Part shown: positions 1 through 10,200 of the stretch, piece after piece
How the letters are laid out: each line of letters opens with the position of its first letter
Numbering within the stretch: position 1 is the first letter of the stretch
NCBI RefSeq assembly: GCF_000485595.1
Contig: NW_014577472.1
Span: 5,713-27,606 of the forward strand
Source of the DNA: Priapulus caudatus
Lineage: Eukaryota; Priapulida; Priapulimorpha; Priapulimorphida; Priapulidae
Reading direction: 5' to 3'
Length of the DNA stretch: 21,894 nucleotides
Position numbers and translations under genes: made by a program
The notes under the pieces: generated by a model
Database searches by the model: none
The model's input: only the letters and a program-made list of their open reading frames with translations
What the model was told of the DNA's origin: nothing

Positions 1-423
1 TCAAATCGTTCGCGCCATATGATAGTTTAATTGTACAAATTCTTACCGCCCATAGCCGTGCGTATATTCCTATGTGCGATACCGCGCGTAGATATTTGCT
101 AATTAATTAAACCACTCGCGCTTCAATATAAACTCAAAATTCACAGAGATTAATTTTATAGCTAAGACATGTGTCCATGTGTATCTAGATTTCTAGAAAT
201 GTTACTCAAATTGTTCGCGCCATATGATAGTTTAATTGTACACTTTCTTACCCCCATAGCCGCACAAGATAATTGAATAAGTAATTCACAAGATAAATGC
301 GTTCCACTCTCCACTCGCTCGCAGCTGCAACATGTGTTTTTCACGTGTTGCATGAATTAGTCAGTGGAGCTAGACTAGAGGTTATTGTAGTAATAGTCTA
401 TAGCTGCGTTCACACGAGGATTT

Positions 424-695
424 TAGTCTAGGGTCCCTATATTTATCTAGGGTCCCTATATACAAATGATCCCTTTGTATATAAGTCTATCTAGACACAG
501 CGTCGCGCATCTTGTTGCGGCTGCATTGTTACAGGTTCTGGTTCTGGTCGCGAGAGAAAGCACACGCGCGTAACACGCGCGTGTGCGTGGTTTTGTGTCT
601 CTTTGTGCGATGTGTCTATACTTACATCCTTATATATTATATCCCTTAATTACCTTATATCTCTTTGTATATAGGGACCCTATCTACACTGTGCC
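424..695. repeat. Inverted TAGGGTCCCTATA blocks
   Basis: The motif TAGGGTCCCTATA occurs twice near 428-460 and again inverted near 671-682 (TATAGGGACCCTAT), with TTTGTATATA segments beside both sides. These look like inner inverted repeats nested in the larger 1-1345 element. The DNA between them holds no gene. Confidence 0.45.
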
Positions 696-711
696 TCGTC
701 TACACGACGAA

Positions 712-777
712 CCTTAACTCGAGTTAAGCTAACTCGAGTTAAGCGTTAACTCGAGTTAAGCGTTAACTCGAGTTAGC
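712..777. repeat. Four palindromes with core AACTCGAGTT
   Basis: Four near-identical perfect palindromes, (T)TAACTCGAGTTA(A), lie at 714-727, 730-742, 746-759 and 763-775, spaced 16-17 bp apart. Each could be a dimer binding site or extrude as a small cruciform. No function is known; they sit in the core of the inverted-repeat element. Confidence 0.7.
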
Positions 778-827
778 GATTATGTAGCGTCTACACGACA
801 ACACCCGTAGCGATTATTACCGATTTA

Positions 828-1087
828 TTATGCATGCGTGCGTGCGTGTGTATGTAAACGTGCGTGCATGCGTGCGTGCGTGCGTGTGTGCGTGCGTGTG
901 CATATGCACGTAGACATGCATGCATGCGTGCGTGCATGTGTGCGTGCTTGCGTGCGTGTGCACGTACACGTGCGTGCATGAGTGTGTGCGTGCATGTGCA
1001 TATGCACCTGAACGTGCGTGTGTGCGTGCGTGCGTGTGCACGTACACGTGCGTGCATGAGTGTGTGCGTGCATGTGCAAATACACGT
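828..1087. repeat. Alternating TG/CG/CA tract (Z-DNA prone)
   Basis: About 260 bp of nearly uninterrupted purine-pyrimidine alternation built from TGCG, TGTG, CATG and CACG steps. A segment of about 56 bp containing GTGCACGTACACGTGCGTGC is present twice (around 956 and 1036). The Cys/Arg- and His/Thr-rich ORFs here, on both strands, are by-products of the repeat. Such tracts are known to favour left-handed Z-DNA; that this one does so is inference. Confidence 0.75.
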
Positions 1088-1421
1088 GTGTTATCTATGA
1101 TCTCTGTGATTCTGGAGTTTATTGAAGCGCGAGTGGTTTAATTAATTAGCAAATATCTCCGCGCGGTATCACACATAGGAATATACGCACGGCTATAGGC
1201 GGTAAGAAAGTGTACAATTAAACTATCATATGGCGCGAACGATTTGAGTAACATTTCTAGAAATCTAGATACACATGGACACATGTCTTAGCTATAATCT
1301 CTGTGGATTTTGAGTTTATTGAAGCATGATTAGTCTAATTAATTACTATGGACCATTGTACAGCGTATTCATACAGCGCTGTACTTGAGCGGCAGCGGTG
1401 TGGATCACTGATCTTTATAAT

Positions 1422-1635
1422 ATCAGGGGCGGATCCAGAGGGTTTGGGTGACCAGTTTCCATAGTTCTAGTCTCAGCTAGGGGGTTCCGAGGGCATGCCC
1501 CCCCCCTCCGGGAATTTAAAAAAAATTAGGCTAATTTGGTGCATTTTGGTAAATTTTGAGGGTCAATTCTGTAGATACCCAGCCTGTGACCGGTTTCTGG
1601 AAACCGGTGCAAACCGGCCTAAATCCGCGCCTGAA
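1422..1635. mobile_element. Small MITE-like element, CAGGGGCGGATCCAG ends
   Basis: The terminal inverted repeats are CAGGGGCGGATCCAG at 1424-1438 and the imperfect inverse of CAGGCGCGGATTTAG at 1619-1633. TATAAT flanks both sides (1416-1421 and 1636-1641), which resembles a target-site duplication. The interior has C and A runs and no ORF. Ends of this kind occur in short non-autonomous DNA transposons; hAT-type origin is a guess. A similar end (TCTGGATTTGCGCCCT) recurs inverted near 3195-3210. Confidence 0.55.
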
Positions 1636-1779
1636 TATAATCGAGACTGTATTATAGAGATCAGTGGTGTGGATCCATTTGGAAACAACATGGCGTCCAG
1701 CGATCACGTGACCGATTTTTTCCGACTCGTCATGGCGCAACTCTCTGCAGGGACAGAAAACGCATTAATCGCGCAGAAA

Positions 1780-2185
1780 ACGCATCTAAGGGGGTCTAAT
1801 TTCAAACATTTCCCCAGACCCCCCCTTCGCGTGCTCGCAAGTTTGGGTTACGGTTAGACCCCCCCTGGTATAAATCCTGTACACGCCCCTGTAGGGACCC
1901 TCAGGCGCGCAAATCCATTTTGAAATGTGGGGGGACACCAGTAGCGAGCACGCGAAGGGGGGAGGGTCAGGGGGGCCTCCCGCAGCAAATGTCTTTTTAA
2001 ATTAGACCCACTACAGCATTGCCTTTCTTGCGGGGCGAAGCAGCGGGAGGGGTCCGGACCAGAACCGAGCACGCGAAGGGCGGGTCGGGGAGGCCCTCCC
2101 CACAAATTTTTTGGGAAATTAGACGCCCCCTCGAACGGTGCGATTCCTGGCGGCGAGCTAGGAAGGGGGGTGGCAGACCCGCCTG
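1780..2185. repeat. GC-rich degenerate repeat remnants
   Basis: The motif GCGAGCACGCGAAGGG or a close variant occurs at about 1942-1958 and 2066-2081, and inverted at about 1823-1838, each beside G or C runs and an A/T-rich AATTAGAC segment. The arrangement suggests nested or tandemly duplicated pieces of one short transposon family. The longest ORF across it has no recognisable domain. Confidence 0.45.
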
Positions 2186-2219
2186 ACCTCCACCAGCCGC
2201 CAGTACACAAACAGCTCCT

Positions 2220-2276
2220 GTACACACACACACACACACGGGCCAAACACAACATCCATTCCAAACACACACACAT
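2220..2276. repeat. CA-rich microsatellite
   Basis: CA dinucleotide runs at about 2221-2239 and 2266-2275. A further short CA run lies at about 2888-2905. No gene is visible between 2280 and 2960. Confidence 0.6.
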
Positions 2277-2339
2277 GTCACCACTTTCGTTGTTTGTGAT
2301 AAGATTACAAAAAGGGACAGTCCACATGGCAGTCATAAA

Positions 2340-2370
2340 ATCAGGAGTGTTCAATTGATACACTCCTGAT
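2340..2370. repeat. Perfect 11-bp hairpin
   Basis: ATCAGGAGTGT (2340-2350) and ACACTCCTGAT (2360-2370) are exact inverted repeats around a 9-base loop. The hairpin is isolated in DNA without genes, so it may be a small MITE relic or a chance palindrome. Confidence 0.55.
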
Positions 2371-2379
2371 AAATCAAGT

Positions 2380-3180
2380 AAACAAAAGCAGAAACAAATC
2401 ATTTGTGTCTGAGCGCTGATCACAAAATATAATTGCGTCCGTTATTATTGTTGGTCCAGTCAATCACTATATGCGTGTATTACTATTATCATGCAATTTT
2501 GGCAATGAAAATTAGACATTATTAAAACCGATGCTCAGTTACCAGTGTCTCTTTGGGCGTTGAATAATAGCTCGTGGTTCCAGCTGTAATCCTTGAAATG
2601 CACGTGTCTAATGTGAGTGATATGCTCCTAAATTTCCATTAAACATACTGGGTCTTGCTAGATACTTCTGCATAAGACAAGTTTATTTAATATAGACAAA
2701 AAAAGCGTGTTAAAAAAAGGAGCAACGCGTACTAAATTGAATCAAGGACACATCTTTTCTTAAGTTGTGCATGATCATGTATTATGCTCTCAAATGCCCT
2801 TGAATGAAATGCAAACTGAGCGAAAAAAAAGGGAAGAGAGCCACTGTGACATGCACTATCACACACAAAAAAAGGTTCTCACTTCACAAACACACACACA
2901 CACACCAATGAAGTGATTCAACTTTTTTTCTACACCCCGGCGTCATTTACAATAAATGAAAATATTTGATGGAAGATGTGGTCACGATGCACACATCACA
3001 CACAACACACAGCAAACGACACTCAGATCGTTGTTCTTGCAACACACAACTACAGATTCGGGGCATGCCGTGGTAGGGCTGCGAGCAGACACTGTAGCGA
3101 GCACAAATCATAGAGTGATAATGCGTGGGGACAGTTGAGGTAGGATGTCCCCTCTGAAAATTCGTTGGGGAGGACTGACC
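2380..3180. other. Non-coding stretch, no gene seen
   Basis: AT-rich sequence with A runs, short CA tracts and ORFs of at most about 60 codons with no recognisable domain. I see no exon, RNA gene or mobile element that I can support. Confidence 0.5.
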
Positions 3181-3204
3181 CCTTGTACCCCCTCTGGATT
3201 TGCG

Positions 3205-3355
3205 CCCTACCCTATACCATTACCAATTTACCATTACCATACCATATCCAATAGCGATATTCCATCACCATACATACGATACCCATACATACCATACCCA
3301 TACCCAATACATACCATACGATACCATACCAACCGATACCAATACCATAGGCTAT
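3205..3355. repeat. Degenerate CCATA/ATACC simple repeat
   Basis: About 150 bp of variants of ATACC and CCATA (for example ACCATACCCATACC), imperfect in period. It is read as Pro/Tyr/His-rich ORFs on + and Met/Gly/Tyr-rich ORFs on -, none of which is a plausible protein. A fragment resembling the CAGGGGCGGATCCAG-type transposon end lies directly before it. Confidence 0.65.
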
Positions 3356-3551
3356 AGCGTACGCGCGGGGGGGGATCAACCGTATCTGCAATAAGCCTGT
3401 ATAGTGACGCCACATGTTCGCGTGAGCCTGAAAGTTATTAGATTTTAATATTAACACGTTCCACAACACGGTTGTATTAGTCCGATCTTTAACAATTATA
3501 TTAATCGATAGAAGTATTACATCACCCGCGGCACACCAGCCGATTTTTACT

Positions 3552-3570
3552 GGGCCGATTTGATCGGCCC
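3552..3570. repeat. Small GC hairpin GGGCCGAT
   Basis: GGGCCGAT (3552-3559) and ATCGGCCC (3563-3570) form a perfect stem with a 3-base loop. CCGATTTT-like words recur around it (3538-3830), suggesting a decayed repeat. No coding potential. Confidence 0.4.
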
Positions 3571-4000
3571 CGATAAGAAATAAGCGCATATCGGTAAAGG
3601 TGGCGCGTTCATTTGTTAGATTAAGATTTTTATCTTTTATCGGTGATGCGTCCCAAAATACAAAGACATCTTGTTTGGAGATTTTGAAAGTCTCGATGAG
3701 GCAGATAGCCGATTAGAGTTGCCGATCTTTTAAGGACGCCATTCCTGCAACCTACGCTAACAGTGCCGGCTTATCGCTTCCATCGTCTCATCGTTTGTAA
3801 AATCGGCTGGTGTGTGCGGCGGCGTTTCTGTTATGTGGGCGACCGAGTCCACCAGATAAGATAATGTGGGCCTGCCGCAATAATTACGTGGCAGCCGCCA
3901 GATAAAAAAAAATCCACCTTGGCACCAACGGGCTTCCGTAAATTACCAACGTACCTACCCGTTTACTTTCCTGCCATATTGCAAACTGAGAACAACAGTG

Positions 4001-4007
4001 TATAAAA
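4001..4007 (+). promoter_or_regulatory. Possible TATA box upstream of METAP1
   Basis: TATAAAA lies about 140 bp upstream of the candidate METAP1 ATG at 4143. Position and orientation suit a core promoter, but the motif is common in AT-rich DNA and METAP1 promoters in other animals need not use one. The stretch 3600-4140 holds no exon that I can recognise. Confidence 0.2.
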
Positions 4008-4142
4008 ACGTAAATAAACAGTAGTTCTTCAAAAATTGCCGAGTTTCAAAGCCGGCAAAGTTTCCCCCGTCAACCACAGGTGTCGCTAGTCAATTATCAA
4101 GGAATATGGAAGATATTGATAAATGAACCAGAGGGCAGAAGC

Positions 4143-4275
4143 ATGGCTGATTTCAAATTTGCTCAGAGAATCAGCTGCAGCGAATTTGCGAAACTGTTGA
4201 TGTAGTAATACTGCAAAGCTCCAATGTCCAACATGCATTAAACTAGGAATCCCAGGGTCATATTTCTGCTCACAG
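4143..4275 (+). CDS. METAP1: METAP1 exon 1: zinc finger, frame broken
   Basis: The 3' part reads [20 protein letters not shown] and then a donor (CAG|GTTCGT), matching the first zinc-binding half of METAP1. Just upstream the expected CET-x-GC-S motif is present, but in another frame: after GTT at 4196-4198 only two bases (GA) precede TGT at 4201, so one base is missing. The ATG at 4143 has a good Kozak context (A at -3, G at +4) and reads MAD, like known METAP1 starts, yet it is in a third frame. Alternatively the exon starts at an acceptor at 4166/4167 (GCTCAG|AGAATCAG) and the ATG lies further upstream. Confidence 0.8.
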
Positions 4276-7200
4276 GTTCGTGTTAATGTATAGGTGCCGA
4301 AGTGTTCCAACGCACTGCATTACCGCTGCCTGCTCTCGCGGCGCGACTGTTGCACGCTTTAGCAGCGCTTGCACTAATATACGAGAGTGCAAGCGTGAAT
4401 AGTAGAGAGTGAATATAGAGGAGTGCAAGCTCCTTCTAATATTAGTCCGCAAGCCGTGCAACAGTCACGCCGCCGAGAGCAATGCAAGCCGGTAAGTGCA
4501 GTGGTTGGAAACTATCGGCGTGTACGCCGTAGGTGAAAGAGAGTAGGCGCTGCTAGAATAGTATAGAAACATTAAGAAATTTTGTACTGAAAGTAGAAGT
4601 AGATTTCGTATTTAGTTCGCATTATACTTTATTGAAAGCTTCAAAGTGGCCCTGTGCAGGTACGGTCGGTAATAAGCGAACGTATATATATCCGCTTCAT
4701 GTAGGCGTAGGCCGACTTCCTAGACTCGTTAGTGAGTAGGCTGATCTCTTTTTAAGAATAAATTTCGACTCGTTTAATCAATTGTCTTTAGTATACGAGA
4801 CCGCCTAAGATATCTCCGACAATAATTCTAGTCGCCATAATAACCACTTTTATATTTCTGGTGAGGTTATATTGGACAGAAACGGGGTTCATTGAAAAAT
4901 TTCGTGGAGAATCGCAATGACAGAGAAGTCAGTGCTGCTGAGCATGAGCCCGTACGCCGCTAATTGGCAGCGAAACAAAAACGCCTACCGTTCCTTCTAC
5001 ATGGCTTGACCGTTCTACTGTCAGTACTGGGAAATGTGTATGACATTTTACTTCAATCGTTATTCAACGATTCTTAAAGAGATTGTTTGTTTAAATAAAC
5101 ACGCGGCTTCGTTAACTTTCCTAAATTACATCGCATTTACAAACAACACGATCAGACCCAATGCTCACAGCGAGTCTATCAGTTATCCAGGCCTCCTGCG
5201 CGCGGCACCGATAACAAGCTTTACAAGCGGAGAACAGGGGCTATGTACAGAGACGGTCTGTATTTGGTCTAGATGTGTTTGTAAAATGGCGAATCGTAAT
5301 TAGAAGAGTCTAGTAACGAAGGCGGTGTGATAAAAACAAGTCTTTTTAGAAAGTTGAATAACGATTGAAGTTGAATTGTAAAAGCGACATATCAGTTAGC
5401 AAGGTAAAGCCATGTAAGAAGAGGAAACGGTAAAAGGTTTTTTTCTCTCAAGCCCAAGTAGCGGCGTACGAGGCCGATTCTCAGCGCACTGCATTTTGCA
5501 TCGAGTCTCAACGAAATAGTCAATGAATGCCGCCGTCTGTCCGAATATACACCGCTCCACCAAAAATAAAAAAGGTATATGGGACAGAATTATTCGGTCA
5601 TAGTGTCTCCTAGACTGCGTTAGATGGAGTAGAGCAGACCTCGCCCTAGACTCGTTAGTGATGTAGGCGGACTCCCCTAGACTGTAAGTGCAGAGTAGGC
5701 GAGGTACGGTCCGGCATAATCGATAGTACCAGGTTACGTTCGCGAATATAATCGAAACCGTACCAGTTAACTCTCTATAGTACGCGCTGGGACATAGAGA
5801 TCGCCTCTCAGCTAAATCCTAATGTATGCTTATATTTGTCAGTATTTGTTCAGTTATGTATGCAATGTACTAATGACAATGTGTACTATTAGTATTACTT
5901 AATTATTTATACTAGTGCACGAAGGGTCGTTGTCGTATCAGGTACTACATCCTATGTAACTTTTTCGAGTAGTTCTTGATTGAGGTTTTAGTATTATGTT
6001 TAATATTTTTATATGAGGTATGTTTAGGGTCTATGCGGTAGCACTTCTGTAGGTACAATGACAACTTATGTAGTATACCATATAGTATATTTGACTCGGT
6101 GCATTATGAATGTAGTAAGCGTGATACGACAACGACCCTTTCAGCATTACTAGTGTCAGTATATGTAACACGTAACAGTGTAATGTAAGTTATGACTTGT
6201 CAAAATAGGGTAATGATGCCTGGCTGCTGGTGATCGAGTATTTAATGCATTTTACGATTTAATACAATGTTAATGATATTGAAGGATTATTGTGCATTAT
6301 TAATGTTCAATAATTTACTTCGGAGTGGCTGGAGGTACGGTAGCCGTCGTTTGTTGAAGCCCCTTTTTGGCGTTTGTTTGAGGGCTGAGGCAAATATATT
6401 TGCAATCTTGTGATGTAAAGTTTACAATAATGTTCATTTTCATACCTAATCCGAGTGTTTCTACTTCTAGCTCATCAAAACTCAAATCGTGAATTTATTT
6501 CCCAAGGCATTATTTCGAAATCTACCGCCATCCGCCGCCATCTTTGTCTCGTTAAGTATGAAAGCGAATGGACTGCCGTACCTCCAGCCTTGTAACGGCT
6601 GCCGTACCTCCAGTCACTGCCAATTTAGTTGGATTTAAACACTGACACTGTCACTGTCACTGATGAGTGATGGTGATAGTGATTACTAATCAGTGGTATC
6701 TCACTACTAGTGTCTGTACAGTGTAACTGTGTACTCTCATGTACTACTACATAATATGTACAGTAACTTTTAATATAGCAGATATAAGTCTATAAGGTCA
6801 CCATGCACCTTTACACTTCACACAGGATTGTTTTAAAAAAAGCTGGAGCACACACAAGCAGCAGCACAAGAAAGCAAGTGAGTATGGACATTGACATTTT
6901 ATGTTGAAAATGTTAGAATTACCGAGATTGACAGTATACATATATATGTTCATGATACACATATTTTTATTTTATATATACAATATGTACAATATATTGT
7001 ATTTCAGAAGGAGCATCAATATATGATCCTTGGCCAGACTTCACATTTAGTGGAAAGCTGAGACCATGGCCCGTAGTAAGTAGACCTTTGGATTATTCCA
7101 ATATGTTTTTGTAATCATGTAGTTATTTATATTGGAATTATGTGTTTTTGATCCCAGTACTAATGCTTACTATGATAACTGTGTTAACAACTACAATGAT

Positions 7201-10200
7201 TATTTCAACTATTACATCTTTGTCTTGCTATATACCTTTGTTTTTCTTTATTCAGACACCAAAGAGGGCAGTGCCAGATAATATAACACGTCCAGACTAT
7301 GCTAACGATTCAAAAGGTGTGCAGTGTTGATGTATTTATAGAAATTTATACCTGTCATCTGTTGATGATGTGTAACAATTCGTAGCCTTTAGAACTACAG
7401 CGAATGTAAATTTAAGAAAGAAATTTAATTATTGTACGAAAAAAATGAAAAACAACGCATATCTTTTGTATTAAAAGGCCAAATAGGATAACCAACCGCT
7501 CTGCGAATGCATATTTGTATTTAGGAACGCCACATAGTGAATTGGCAGCCAGGGGAACCTCACAGATACTCGTGCTATCTGATGAGGACCAGGAGAGTCT
7601 GCGAGTAGCTTGTAAGGTGAGATAGGCGTCTTCTTTTGGTTAACAGGCAACGTAGTCACTAAAGAAGAACTAAAAGTAAAGGAAAGCTGCTCATAACACA
7701 CCCTAATGTAAATTCAAAAGTAACTCTTAACATTTACAAGTGTCGAATGTAAACGTTGTACAGATACGTTGTGTCGACATCTGCCGTAACGCTCCTTCAC
7801 ATGTACTGACCAGCAGAGAATTGGTGTAAAGGTTCTTGGCTGCGGTAGTTGCTAATTGCGTTAACTCTGAGATTTCAGCTTGGCCGGGAAGTGCTAGACA
7901 TAGGGGCTGAGGCTGTCGCTGTCGGCGTGACAACAGATGAAATCGACAGGCTAATACATGAGGTGATTATATAAAATTCAGGTGTAAATGGTCGATGAGT
8001 GACTCTGCTGGTAATTACATCAGATTCATCTCTGATGAATATTCTTTAAGTTCTGCAGAATGTTGTGAATCATGTGCTCTATGTAATGCCGATCAGTGTT
8101 AATGGTAGTCTTTCTCAAGCTAAGTCAAGAGTACCGTAGTATTGCAATAACATGATAACACTGTGCAGGGATGCAGGTCTCGACATATGCATTTGGTACT
8201 TCTGACAGGAGAGAGAAATTTGATTGTGTAATTTTACATGTGAAGTCTGCATTCATGCTAAAAAGCAGTCGTGCACGGAGTGACGACTTCTAGAATTGCA
8301 TCATGTATTCTTCCAGGCGACTATCGATAGAGATTGCTATCCATCTCCACTTAACTATTATAGGTTCCCAAAGTCCTGCTGCACGTGAGTACATACCCTG
8401 CAAAAAATCCTTGACTTTACGTGGTTTCAGTTGTAACAATGGTTAGCTCTTAGCGATAATGGTTAGCTGTCATTATTCAGCGATAAATGTTTAATTGTTC
8501 TGATCATGCATGCTTGCAGTGGTACTTCTGAGCACAAGACTGAAGGATGCATTCGCTCCTCTGTAACAGGGAATTCCTAAATAAAATAAAATAAAATGAA
8601 AGAGTGAGCCCTCTTTTCATGGTGGACCTGCATCTTGCATGCATCCATGAATTGATATATGGATTCTTTTTAGGTCTGTTAATGAAGTCATTTGCCACGG
8701 GATTCCTGACAAGCGGCCTTTAACCGATGGTGACATAGTTAACAGTGAGTGGCAACTTCATATATTTTCTCCTTACAAACAGAGTAACCATGTAGTGCTC
8801 ATTCAATAATGAGTAATGGGCATTTACATCGTGCATTAGATACACATGTGTTCCAGTTATATGCTTTAAAATCATTTTAATTTCAAGATAAATCGTAAAT
8901 ATTTATTAATGCAAGAGTTTTCGGGAAAATTTAGATTTCACTTCAAAATCAAAAGATTTTACTCGATAAAACGAAGTCATTGGACGACGCCGTCCCGACG
9001 GCCAAAATTACACATCCGTTCTCGTCATTGGCATCTCTGCTTCATTGGCAGTCGACGTGACCGTTTACCACCGCGGTTTCCATGGCGACCTAAACGAGAC
9101 GTTACTTGTCGGTAACGTCGACGACGTGACGAAGAAGCTCGTCGGTGTCACATGGGACTGCCTCGACTACGCGATGCAAGCAGGTAGGTGGCGAGCACGC
9201 AGCGCATATGCGCACTGCGTCTTACTTGATGATTCACCCGTGTGCACGAGTGAGATATCCATACTTGCCTTAAATATTGTTGCTATGTCAGTCATGCCCA
9301 ACATATTCGTAGCCAAGCCACAATTAAAAAAATCTTTGTCTGCCCTCACCCGACCCAGGCTCAATAAAAGTTTGGGTAGGTAGGCTTTTTTTCTTTTTTT
9401 GAGGGGGGTCTTTTTACAAATTCAGCATGATTTCTACATGCTCGGGTGTACTTGTGTGGATATACCTGTTATGTTGAATGTTTGTTTTGCTTGGTACATA
9501 ACGTATTGCCTACAGATTTATATAATGTGCACTGATACAATTTGTAAAAAAAAAAGGAAAAAGATCGATAAAAGTTTTTGAGTCGGCCCTTTTTTGGCGG
9601 GTCAGTCGGGTGAGGGCAAACAAACAATCTTTTTATTATGGCCCCATTATTTTTGTTTCATCGCGTCGCAGATTGGCTATAACCGCCGGTCGATTACTCA
9701 AGGTGGCTAGGTTGGCGTTACTCCGAGCGACGCCATTCGTAATTTGTGGATGATTTCACGATCTTTGCTACCGACTTGGCTGTAGTTCGTGGCTGGACGC
9801 TGGGCTGCCCGCCCGCATACACCTGAATCACGAGTCGTGCATGTGCGTGTTTCAGTGAAACCAGGCATGCGGTACCGAGACATTGGAGCCATCATACAGA
9901 AGCATGCGCAGGCCAACGGATTCTCCGTTGTGCGCAGCTACTGCGGACATGGCATCCACAGGTAAGCATGCATGTGGTGCCCCCTCGCAAGCACCTCCTG
10001 GGCCATGCAAGATGGCGACTGCACCCTTTGTGAATAATCGGATGATAGGAACTAAGATACATCTCTGGGGAGGTGGGTGGGGCATTGCGGCGTGAGAAGA
10101 ATGAACTGTGTTCGCTCGCTAGACGAAATCGAAACGCTGTCATCGTGCCTCGCAATTTGAATTGAGTTTGCAGATTTCGTTGGTATTTGCTGTGGAGTTG

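Larger units (their letters stand above)
1..1345. mobile_element. Inverted-repeat element, truncated at left edge
   Basis: The left arm (1-285) and right arm (about 1100-1330) are reverse complements. Bases 1-150 match 1248-1100 inverted, including the shared blocks GCGCCATATGATAGTTTAAT and CTAATTAATTAAACCACTCG. Within the left arm a unit of about 205 bp begins again at 206, and the right arm likewise carries one unit plus part of another. The element is therefore built of tandem units in opposite orientation around a 0.8 kb centre. The left end lies outside the window. No transposase ORF is present; the short ORFs inside are simple-sequence artefacts. A non-autonomous DNA transposon is the likeliest identity, but the family is not recognised. 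Confidence 0.65.

Noticed and set aside
791-1141. Six overlapping Cys/Arg- and His/Thr-rich ORFs on both strands
   Set aside because: They are produced by the alternating TG/CG tract; every frame of both strands is open, and composition is repeat-driven.
1854-2423. 189-codon - strand ORF
   Set aside because: It crosses transposon remnants and a CA microsatellite, with no domain or family resemblance.
4086-4310. 74-codon - strand ORF over METAP1 exon 1
   Set aside because: It is antisense to the recognisable KLQCPTC zinc-finger exon and has no homology of its own that I can see.
8909-9115. 68-codon + strand ORF overlapping METAP1 exon 9
   Set aside because: The conserved catalytic residues lie in the other frame, from 9052; this one is a shadow.
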